The translations under genes and the position numbers were made by a program. DNA of 20,305 nt from contig JABZJV010000008.1 of the NCBI GenBank assembly GCA_015257605.1, positions 1-20,305 of the forward strand, read 5' to 3'. This document shows positions 14,418 through 20,305 of this stretch, one piece after another. The stretch is from Nanosynbacter sp. GTDB lineage: Bacteria > Patescibacteriota > Saccharimonadia > Saccharimonadales > Saccharimonadaceae. A model generated the notes under the pieces. That model searched no databases, had not been told where the DNA came from, and worked only from the letters and a program-made list of their open reading frames with translations. The first letter of the stretch is position 1. Every line of letters starts with the position of its first letter.

Positions 14418-15254
14418 TTATATTGCCGTTATCGCGCCAGTCATTAGTAATAACATAATTATCACGCCCAAACCGATGCGGTACCGGATAAACAACGAAA
14501 AGTCATTACCGGCGACAAATTTCAACAGCCAAGCAATCGACCAATAGCCAACCGCAAAAGCCACCGCTGTCGCCAAAATTGTTGACACCCAGCCGACGCC
14601 GCCGCCAATATATTTGTAAGCAGTCATTGCCTCTAGCAAACCTGCCGCCACCAAGGCTGGAATACCCAGGAAGAAGCTTAATTTCGTCACCGTTACCCGA
14701 TCAAAACCGCGGAATAGTCCCACTGAAATCGTTGCTCCTGAGCGCGACACGCCTGGAATCAGCGCTAAACACTGCCCCAAACCAATCGCCAGCGTATCCC
14801 GCCAAGTTGTCTGCCGCTCGCCGCGCCGCACAGCGCTGCATTTGTCGGCTAGCCACATCACCAGGCTCCAACCAATCAACGCAAAAGCCACAAACCATAA
14901 ACTGCGCAACACTGTCTCGACCTCATTTTTGAGAGCATAACCGATAGCTGCAATCGGCAGCGATCCAATAATAATTGCCCAGCCATATTTGTAATCAAAC
15001 TGCCGCCGCGCCCGTTTCCACCACAAGCCGCGCCACCAGGCACTCATCACCCGCCAAATATCATCTCGGAAATAAATTATCGCTGCAGCGATAGCACCAA
15101 TCTGAATAATAGCCGTAAAAGCCGTCAAACTCGGGTCGTTGATCCGCATACCCATCAACTTCTCGACAATCGTCAAATGCCCGGTCGACGACACTGGCAA
15201 AAACTCCGTTACTCCCTCGACAATACCTAATATGATAGCCTGCCACCATTCCAT
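14418..15254 (-). CDS. uppP: Undecaprenyl-diphosphatase (BacA/UppP)
   Basis: Integral membrane phosphatase that recycles undecaprenyl diphosphate to the monophosphate lipid carrier for cell-wall synthesis; family members give bacitracin resistance. The first conserved motif, GIVEGVTEFLPVSSTGHL, is at 10-27 and the second, PGVSRSGAT, at 167-175; both carry the catalytic Glu, Ser and Arg residues. The 278-aa protein is almost entirely hydrophobic helices, as expected. The ATG lies 10 nt after an extended -10, with no Shine-Dalgarno between, so the mRNA should start with only a few untranslated bases. It is the first gene of an operon with the two ABC genes and is divergent from the coiled-coil gene at 15400. 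Confidence 0.96.
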   Translation of the reverse strand: MEWWQAIILGIVEGVTEFLPVSSTGHLTIVEKLMGMRINDPSLTAFTAIIQIGAIAAAIIYFRDDIWRVMSAWWRGLWWKRARRQFDYKYGWAIIIGSLPIAAIGYALKNEVETVLRSLWFVAFALIGWSLVMWLADKCSAVRRGERQTTWRDTLAIGLGQCLALIPGVSRSGATISVGLFRGFDRVTVTKLSFFLGIPALVAAGLLEAMTAYKYIGGGVGWVSTILATAVAFAVGYWSIAWLLKFVAGNDFSLFIRYRIGLGVIIMLLLMTGAITAI

Positions 15255-15264
15255 AATATTTAAT

Positions 15265-15273
15265 AGTATAGCA
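15265..15273 (-). promoter_or_regulatory. Extended -10 promoter of the uppP-ABC operon
   Basis: TGC (15271-15273) precedes TATACT (15265-15270) on the minus strand, 10 nt before the ATG. The predicted start leaves a leader of about 3-4 nt. No Shine-Dalgarno is present and the -35 position (TTTGCC) matches poorly. Confidence 0.55.
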
Positions 15274-15330
15274 TTTGCAGCCGTCTCGGCAAAAATCTCA
15301 GCTATTTTTGCCTATTTTACGCTAAAAATA

Positions 15331-15359
15331 TTGACATAAGCGTGATTTTTTGCTATAAA
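15331..15359 (+). promoter_or_regulatory. Strong sigma70-type promoter of the coiled-coil gene
   Basis: Perfect -35 TTGACA (15331-15336), a 17-bp spacer, and -10 TATAAA (15354-15359) with the TGC extension. The predicted start is near 15366, giving a leader of about 34 nt with AGGA (15388-15391) eight bases before the ATG. It is divergent from the uppP promoter 60-90 bp away. Confidence 0.8.
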
Positions 15360-15399
15360 TTGTATAGAAAGTCAGACAAAAATAAAAAGGAATAACAAA

Positions 15400-16722
15400 A
15401 TGCCCGCGAGATCATTAGAGAGAACTGGAAGTCCACCACCGCCAGTAGGAGAACAAAGTAAGGATTTTACATTAGATAACGGATCTGTCGTACATACTGA
15501 TGAGAATGGTATACCAGATTACATAGAAGTGCCGCCTGAAGGCGATGAGACGACCCCTGAATCCGATCAAGAAAGCGGCGCCGAATATGATAGCACCGAA
15601 TACGAAGACGTCAAGCCCGGCCAAGAAAGTGTCGAGGATGCTGCCGAAGTGCAGGCTAACGAGACTCTGCGTACCGATGCTGAAGTTTTAGGCAATCGCT
15701 ATCTTGTTAGTCGAACGATAAAAGGTGCTGGTAATACGCTACAGTGGGGCAAGGAAAGAATTGCAGCGGGCTGGAATAATGCTAAGGAGCAACCAGGCCT
15801 ACTTAAAGACAAATTTATGTACGGCCTAGCCAAGAGTTCGTATGACCGGCGCAAGGCAAAGCTCGACGAGGTCGCTCATCTCAGCTACAACCACCCGCTT
15901 AAAAAATTCCGCATGAGAAAGCTTCAAAAAGCTGAAGCTCGCCTGAACAAACGCAAAGCAAATCTCGAAAGACGGCAGAATCGGATGAGCGGACGCCTAG
16001 AAACCGTCAAAAACGCCTACGAAGCACGCCGCGAGGCCACTATTGCCGAATTCTCAAAACGTCGACGTGAGGCTCTTGCTCGCAAAGAAACTCGTAGAGA
16101 ATTACGCGAACAAGGCGCAGGCTGGCTTGAGGCTCGTAAAGCTGCCAAAGAGCACGTCAACTCTATACCAGAAAATCAACGCCGCCGCATCGCTAGCGCC
16201 CTTCTGAACGCCGTCGAAGCCAACAAAAACTCACAAGAGGCTAGCTGGCAAGCACGATACGCTGAGCGAGCTTCTGCTGACGCGCAAAATCGAGTTGAAA
16301 TGCTTGGCCAAGAGCTTGGCCAGACCAGGGTTGATCTAGAAAACACGCGCAAGCAAGCTGGAGAGATAGCCGACATGGAGGCGAACCTCGTCACAGTCAA
16401 AGAAAATGTCGCTAAACTTCGAGAAAAAGCCGAATCGTTATCTGATGATAACGCCAATAAATTCGCAGCCATGAACGAACTTGTCAAAGCAGAAAATCAG
16501 CAGGCAGAGATGGAGCAAACAATCGCCAATCACCGACAACGCTTACATGAGTTGTGGAAGCGGCAAGGACAGCTAGCACAAGAACTGAGTCAAGCTAAAG
16601 TTAATGCCGAAAACGCCGCAAAAGAGCTCGAGAACAGAGCGCGAGCAGAAGCCGCTGCAAAAAAGAAAGCCGAAGCAGCTAAGCAAGCCAAAAGCCAGCG
16701 TGTCAACGAGACATTTGTCTAA
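15400..16722 (+). CDS. Large coiled-coil protein of unknown function
   Basis: I do not recognise a named family. The 440-aa protein has no signal peptide or membrane helix. Residues 1-95 are disordered-looking, with a proline run (GSPPPP) and many Asp/Glu (about 30-90). Residues 95-160 form a mixed segment with aromatic residues (TLQWGKERIAAGW, MYGLAKSSYDRRK). Residues 165-235 are strongly basic and helical (KLQKAEARLNKRKANLERR). From about 255 to 435 there is a long Ala/Glu/Lys/Gln-rich coiled coil with few breaks. This suggests a cytoplasmic structural or scaffold protein, possibly binding nucleic acid through its basic segment; that is inference. A strong promoter and good ribosome-binding site point to high expression. 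The DUF5663-like gene follows after 31 bp and is probably co-transcribed. Confidence 0.85.
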   Translation: MPARSLERTGSPPPPVGEQSKDFTLDNGSVVHTDENGIPDYIEVPPEGDETTPESDQESGAEYDSTEYEDVKPGQESVEDAAEVQANETLRTDAEVLGNRYLVSRTIKGAGNTLQWGKERIAAGWNNAKEQPGLLKDKFMYGLAKSSYDRRKAKLDEVAHLSYNHPLKKFRMRKLQKAEARLNKRKANLERRQNRMSGRLETVKNAYEARREATIAEFSKRRREALARKETRRELREQGAGWLEARKAAKEHVNSIPENQRRRIASALLNAVEANKNSQEASWQARYAERASADAQNRVEMLGQELGQTRVDLENTRKQAGEIADMEANLVTVKENVAKLREKAESLSDDNANKFAAMNELVKAENQQAEMEQTIANHRQRLHELWKRQGQLAQELSQAKVNAENAAKELENRARAEAAAKKKAEAAKQAKSQRVNETFV

Positions 16723-16753
16723 AAAATAAGATAGAAAAAGAAAGGATAACATT

Positions 16754-17050
16754 ATGCCAATTTTAAGCCGCAGCCTCCTCGCAGATTTAGGAATCAATCT
16801 ATCAGACGAAGATTTCCAATCGCTTGCCGACCATTTTGACTCGACGCTAGAGGAACGCGTTATCAACGAAATCGTCCTCGAGCTATCGCCAGAGCAAGCC
16901 GAAGAACTATCACACATGCAAGAAGCCAGCGACGAGACTATCGTCGATTGGGTACGCGCCAATGTACCAGACTTTGCAGACATCGTGTCTGACGAAATCG
17001 ATATCTTGCTCGGCGAACTAGCTGAGGATAGCGAGAAAATGGCCGCCTAA
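16754..17050 (+). CDS. Small acidic protein, DUF5663-like
   Basis: A 98-aa, strongly acidic, all-helical protein with no signal peptide. The pattern LLADLGI, then LEERVINEIVLELSPEQAEEL, then a PDFADIVSDEI segment resembles from memory the small CPR proteins classified as DUF5663; their function is unknown. AAAGGA seven bases before the ATG supports the start. It lies 31 bp behind the coiled-coil gene with no terminator or promoter between, so the two are likely one transcript, and the acidic partner could interact with the basic middle of the larger protein (inference). It converges on lysS with 33 bp between stops. Confidence 0.8.
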   Translation: MPILSRSLLADLGINLSDEDFQSLADHFDSTLEERVINEIVLELSPEQAEELSHMQEASDETIVDWVRANVPDFADIVSDEIDILLGELAEDSEKMAA

Positions 17051-17083
17051 GCCAAGATACCGATAGCCTCGACAGCTCAAAAG

Positions 17084-18586
17084 CTATAACTTCACTTCTG
17101 GATATATCGCCCGCGTCGTTTCATCAATCTCATGACGCAGCTGTGGGAACGGTACGCCCTCGCGGGCAGTTACGCCTTCAAAGATCCAAAATACCCGCTC
17201 AGAGTAACCCCAGCCGCAAGCTGGCGGCATACCGTACTCCAACATCTCCACGAAGTCGATATCCAGCATCATCGCTTCTTCGTCGCCGGCATCGCGCATC
17301 TGTTGCTGCTCAACAAAACGATTCAGCTGATCAATCGGGTCATTCAGCTCGGAAAAACCATTGCCCAGCTCTGACCCGGCAATAATTGGCTGGAAACGCT
17401 CCACCGTCTGCGGATTGTCGGGGTTGGTCTTGGATAGCGGACTGATGAACTTCGGCGTATTCACCAACCACACCGGCCCCGCCACATCTTTACGAATATT
17501 CTTCCATAATTTATCGATACTGCGCGGAATGGAATCGGTCTTCTCCACTTCCAAGCCATGTTCTTTCAACTTGGCAGCTACCTCTTCAATCGTTGTATTA
17601 TACACATCAATTCCATAGTGCTTGTTGATCACCTCGGCATAATCCCAGACTTCCCACTTGCCGCTCATATCCACCGTAAACCGGCCCAGCTGGAACTGCA
17701 GCGTGCCAAACGTTTCCTGCAGAACATATTTGTACATGTCCTCCATGAAACGCATGCCAGCTCGCCAATCCCAATACGCGGCGTACCACTCCATGGCGAT
17801 ATGCTCTGGCAAATGCTCATCGGAATAATTCTCATTGCGAAAACGCGGCCCGAGGTCATAAACCTTCTCAAACCCAGCACCAATCAGGCGCTTGAGCGGC
17901 AACTCGTGAGAAATACGCAGATAAAACTGCTGATTATCCAGCGCGTCCATGTGCGTCACAAATGGATTAGCGTCAGCGCCGCCAGTCGTATGCTCCAACA
18001 CCGGCACATTTACCTCGGTAAAGCCGTGCTGATTCAGATAATCGCGCGTCGCCTGCCAAAACTTGCTACGGCGAACAAACCGCTGACGCACTTCTGGATT
18101 GACATTCATATCGACATAGCGGCGACGAAATCGCTCTTCTTTGTTCTCGAGCTTTTCGGGCATCGGCCGTAGCGACTTAGTTAGCAACCTTAGCTCACGC
18201 ACGCCAACCGACTTTTCGCCAGTCTGTGTTGTCGTCATTACTCCGCGCGCCTCAACAAAATCACCCGTATCCAAAAGCTTCAGCTGTTTCATACCCAATA
18301 CGCCGCGGCTAGCGTCCAATTCTGCCACATCATCGCGCTGCAAATATAGCTGCACCTCACCGCTCCCGTCGCGCAGTTTGATGAACGCCAGCTTACCAAA
18401 ACTGCGGATTGAAGTGATGCGACCCGCCACAACCACTTCCCGGCCCGCCAGCTCATCATAATGCGCTAAAACCTCGCCGCAACCATGCGTCCGCTCCGAC
18501 CGCGCCGGATACGGATCAACACCCAATTCACGCAGGGTTTCTAATTTTCGCAAACGTTCATTTCGATAATCTTGCAGTGTAGCCAT
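17084..18586 (-). CDS. lysS: Lysyl-tRNA synthetase, class II
   Basis: Charges tRNA-Lys. The N-terminal OB-fold anticodon-binding domain (about 50-140, with VVVAGRITSIRSFGKLAFI) precedes the class II core: RRRYVDMNVNPEVRQRF (about 154-170), LEHTTGGADANPFVTHMDAL, motif 2 FRNENYSDEHLPEHIAMEWY (249-268), and the substrate segment GSELGNGFSELNDP. Motif 3, canonically GLGIGIDR, reads CGWGYSER (457-464): the arginine stays but the glycine spacing changes. At 500 aa the length is normal. The ATG lies 8 nt after an extended -10 without Shine-Dalgarno, implying a leaderless mRNA. The stop is TAG, converging on the DUF5663-like gene. Confidence 0.95.
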   Translation of the reverse strand: MATLQDYRNERLRKLETLRELGVDPYPARSERTHGCGEVLAHYDELAGREVVVAGRITSIRSFGKLAFIKLRDGSGEVQLYLQRDDVAELDASRGVLGMKQLKLLDTGDFVEARGVMTTTQTGEKSVGVRELRLLTKSLRPMPEKLENKEERFRRRYVDMNVNPEVRQRFVRRSKFWQATRDYLNQHGFTEVNVPVLEHTTGGADANPFVTHMDALDNQQFYLRISHELPLKRLIGAGFEKVYDLGPRFRNENYSDEHLPEHIAMEWYAAYWDWRAGMRFMEDMYKYVLQETFGTLQFQLGRFTVDMSGKWEVWDYAEVINKHYGIDVYNTTIEEVAAKLKEHGLEVEKTDSIPRSIDKLWKNIRKDVAGPVWLVNTPKFISPLSKTNPDNPQTVERFQPIIAGSELGNGFSELNDPIDQLNRFVEQQQMRDAGDEEAMMLDIDFVEMLEYGMPPACGWGYSERVFWIFEGVTAREGVPFPQLRHEIDETTRAIYPEVKL

Positions 18587-18594
18587 AATTATTT

Positions 18595-18603
18595 ATTATA
18601 GCA
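18595..18603 (-). promoter_or_regulatory. Extended -10 promoter of lysS, leaderless type
   Basis: TGC (18601-18603) precedes a perfect TATAAT (18595-18600) on the minus strand. The 8 nt to the lysS ATG (AAATAATT) contain no Shine-Dalgarno. There is no -35 match. The predicted start is at or within two bases of the ATG. Confidence 0.65.
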
Positions 18604-18618
18604 CACCCCTGTTAGTAG

Positions 18619-19074
18619 CTACGAAATTGCTTTGATTGCGTAGATAGTCTCGCCTTTGGGTGTGTTAATAGCGGCGGTATCGCCCACTACCTTATCAATT
18701 AGTGCCACGCCCAGCGGCGATTCGTCGCTAATTTTGCCATTCAGCGGATCGGCTTCAACCGGGCCAACAACCGTATATTCAAATATTTTACCGCCAGATT
18801 CAAGCGTCACTCGACTACCCAAACTAACTTTGTGAGTGGTACCGCCCTTGATATCCTCGGCGTTCTGCAAAATATCCTCAATCTCGGCAATACGCGTCTC
18901 GACTAGGCCTTGCTCTTCGCGCGCCTGATCGTACTCGGCGTTCTCGCTCAGATCGCCATAACCGCGCGCTTCAGCGATTTTCTCGGCAATCTCGCCGCGG
19001 CGACCCTTCAAGGCAGCTAGCTCTTCTTCAAGCTCTTTTCTTCCATCCTCGGTGATCTGATATGCTTTTTTCAT
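18619..19074 (-). CDS. greA: Transcription elongation factor GreA
   Basis: Rescues backtracked RNA polymerase by stimulating transcript cleavage. The N-terminal antiparallel coiled coil (about 8-75) carries the family segment ARGYGDLSENAEYDQAREEQ, whose acidic Asp/Glu tip inserts into the polymerase channel. The C-terminal FKBP-like domain (about 80-151) shows VSLGSRVTLES and the closing ISDESPLGVALIDKVVGD with INTPKG. At 151 aa it is a normal size. AGGAG lies 8 bases before the ATG. It stands between proS and lysS on the same strand. The stop is TAG. Confidence 0.96.
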   Translation of the reverse strand: MKKAYQITEDGRKELEEELAALKGRRGEIAEKIAEARGYGDLSENAEYDQAREEQGLVETRIAEIEDILQNAEDIKGGTTHKVSLGSRVTLESGGKIFEYTVVGPVEADPLNGKISDESPLGVALIDKVVGDTAAINTPKGETIYAIKAIS

Positions 19075-19090
19075 GAGTTTTACTCCTTTC

Positions 19091-19119
19091 GTTATACCGC
19101 CCGAATTTTTCTCTGTCTA
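19091..19119 (-). promoter_or_regulatory. Candidate greA promoter
   Basis: On the minus strand TAGACA (19114-19119), a 17-bp spacer, and TATAAC (19091-19096), each one mismatch from consensus. The predicted start (about 19084) would fall inside the AGGAG ribosome-binding site, which is awkward, so either the start is a few bases upstream or greA is read from further back. Confidence 0.35.
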
Positions 19120-19154
19120 GAGAAACCCCAGCCCTCCAATACAAAATACTCAGA

Positions 19155-20305
19155 TTAGTTCAGTGTAGCAAGCAACTCATCTGCCGTCAAGAGCCGTTGT
19201 TCGCCAGTCTGACGCGTTGACACCTCCCATTTACCATCATCAAGCAAGCGATCGCTGACCGTCACCCGATACGGAATGCCCAGCAGTTCGGCATCAGCAA
19301 ATTTAACCCCTGGACGCTCGTCGCGATCGTCATAGATAGTTTCGATTCCGGCAGATTGCAACTTCTGGTAGAGTTCGTCAGCTGTAGCACGCGACTGGCT
19401 GCCAATTTGCACCAGATATACTTTAGCAGGTGCAATATTTTCCGGCCAAACCAGCCCCTTGTCATCAGCAAATTTCTCAACAATTACGCCCATCACCCGA
19501 GTGATGCCGATACCGTAGCTGCCCATATAAGCGTACTGCTCTACACCCTCAGCGTCAGTAAAGACCAGGCGCATTTCCTCGGACTTTTGCGTACCGAAGT
19601 TAAAGATGTTGCCAACCTCGGCAGTTTTGACCCGTTCTAGCTCGCTGCGGTCAATACCCAGCTCCTTGACAGCGTCATCCAAAACTTCCTCGTTCACGGC
19701 AATATTTTTGCCGCGATGCAGATAAATATAATCCTCGCCAGCGTCACAAATCGTCTGAAATTCGTGGCTAAATTTGGTAAAAGCTCCGCCCGAGGCAAAC
19801 GTCACATATGTCTCATCGCCGATACCAAAGCGGTCGTAACAGCGCTTATAAGCCTCGATCGCGGCGTTATAATACTTATCCAAGTCTTCTTTGCTGGCAT
19901 GTACCGAGTACATATCTTTCATAACGAACTCGCGGCCGCGCATAATACCGCTTTTGGCACGTAGCTCGTTGCGCAGCTTATTCTGGAACTGGTAAACGCT
20001 AATCGGCAAATCCTTATAGCTCTTCAAATAATTACGCAGCAAATCAACAATCGGCTCTTCATGCGTCCAGCCGAAACCAACCTCAGTGCCGTCTTGCAGT
20101 TTTGATTTGAACCACACATCGACCAGTTCGTCGCTCCAGCGCCCAGTCTCCTGCCACAAGTCCTTGCTCTGCAGCGTACTCATCACCAATTCTTGGCTGT
20201 TAATTTTATTCATTTCTTCGCGGACAATTTGCTTGATATTCTCAACCACCTTTAGTCCCAGTGGCAAGTATGAATAAACACCTGCCATCGTTTTATGCAC
20301 GTAAC
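19155..20305 (-). CDS. proS: Prolyl-tRNA synthetase lacking the editing insertion (5' end outside window)
   Basis: Class II synthetase for tRNA-Pro; the frame is open to the right edge, so the start and roughly the first 30 residues are missing. The GTG at 20298-20300 is internal, since Y precedes V in frame and the conserved AGVYSYLPLG follows. Visible are motif 2 around MRGREFVMKDMYSVH, GGAFTKFSHEFQ, motif 3 GSYGIGITRVMGVIVEK with LVWPENIAP, and the C-terminal anticodon-binding domain (KVYLVQIG through RPGVKFADAELLGIPYRV). Only a short linker replaces the roughly 180-residue INS editing domain found in E. coli-type enzymes, so the whole protein is only about 415 aa. This is the compact form known from some other bacteria. 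The stop is TAA. Confidence 0.95.
   Translation of the reverse strand, partial: YVHKTMAGVYSYLPLGLKVVENIKQIVREEMNKINSQELVMSTLQSKDLWQETGRWSDELVDVWFKSKLQDGTEVGFGWTHEEPIVDLLRNYLKSYKDLPISVYQFQNKLRNELRAKSGIMRGREFVMKDMYSVHASKEDLDKYYNAAIEAYKRCYDRFGIGDETYVTFASGGAFTKFSHEFQTICDAGEDYIYLHRGKNIAVNEEVLDDAVKELGIDRSELERVKTAEVGNIFNFGTQKSEEMRLVFTDAEGVEQYAYMGSYGIGITRVMGVIVEKFADDKGLVWPENIAPAKVYLVQIGSQSRATADELYQKLQSAGIETIYDDRDERPGVKFADAELLGIPYRVTVSDRLLDDGKWEVSTRQTGEQRLLTADELLATLN

Noticed and set aside
16305..16322. 8-bp inverted repeat with 2-base centre in the coiled-coil gene
   Set aside because: It arises from two closely spaced Leu-Gly-Gln codon sets with a self-palindromic TGGCCA; plausible by chance in a gene of this length.
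17074..17085. AGCT-CAAA-AGCT hairpin between the DUF5663-like gene and lysS as a terminator
   Set aside because: Only 4 bp, no T-tract on either strand; expected by chance.
17558..18172. Plus-strand frame of 204 codons opposite lysS
   Set aside because: A shadow of the synthetase with no promoter or ribosome-binding site.
19108..19125. TTTCTCT/AGAGAAA hairpin between proS and greA as a terminator
   Set aside because: A 7-bp A/T-rich stem with no T-run after it on the minus strand; more likely part of the greA promoter region.
1..20305. UGA recoded as glycine (code 25)
   Set aside because: TGA ends ftsE, serS and the orphan gene at sensible C-termini and an RF2 gene is present.

Overview
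The window looks like chromosomal core from a reduced, fast-evolving bacterium of the Patescibacteria/CPR, most likely Candidatus Saccharibacteria (TM7). The pointers are tightly packed housekeeping genes, a ProRS without its editing insertion, a SecA without the C-terminal zinc motif, a small acidic DUF5663-like protein, and several promoters that abut the start codon. TGA, TAG and TAA all end genes and an RF2 gene is present, so UGA is a stop here, unlike in Gracilibacteria/Absconditabacteria. This assignment rests on recognition, not on a database search.

Layout: all but three genes are on the minus strand, so transcription mostly runs right to left. From right to left on that strand: proS (5' end outside the window), greA, lysS; then uppP, an ABC ATPase and an FtsX/MacB-type permease (one operon); serS-pyrD (stop/start overlap); hpf, ended by a clear terminator; secA-M16 peptidase; murD; htpX-prfB-ftsE, with the first codons of ftsX at the left edge. 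The order hpf, secA, prfB, ftsE, ftsX matches an arrangement long known in Gram-positive bacteria, here interrupted by M16, murD, htpX and an orphan gene.

The plus strand carries only lineage-type genes. One is an orphan membrane-anchored protein (4590-5360) between murD and the M16 gene. The other two (15400-16722 coiled-coil protein and 16754-17050 DUF5663-like protein) form a small island between uppP and lysS. The two plus-strand promoters have a perfect -35 TTGACA, a 17-bp spacer and an extended -10. The minus-strand housekeeping promoters mostly have only an extended -10 (TGn plus TATAAT-like), and in five cases (ftsE, murD, serS, lysS, uppP) it lies 7-10 nt from the start codon, implying leaderless or nearly leaderless mRNAs.

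Functionally the window covers protein synthesis (ProRS, LysRS, SerRS, RF2), ribosome hibernation (HPF), transcription elongation (GreA), secretion (SecA), envelope and division (MurD, UppP, FtsE/X), membrane-protein quality control (HtpX), pyrimidine synthesis (PyrD) and an export ABC system. The most unusual stretch is 4550-5400: an orphan gene with two long perfect inverted repeats inside its reading frame, a possible hairpin over its ribosome-binding site and a strong terminator. No tRNA, rRNA, CRISPR array, insertion sequence or prophage was seen, and no gene-free stretch exceeds about 160 bases.
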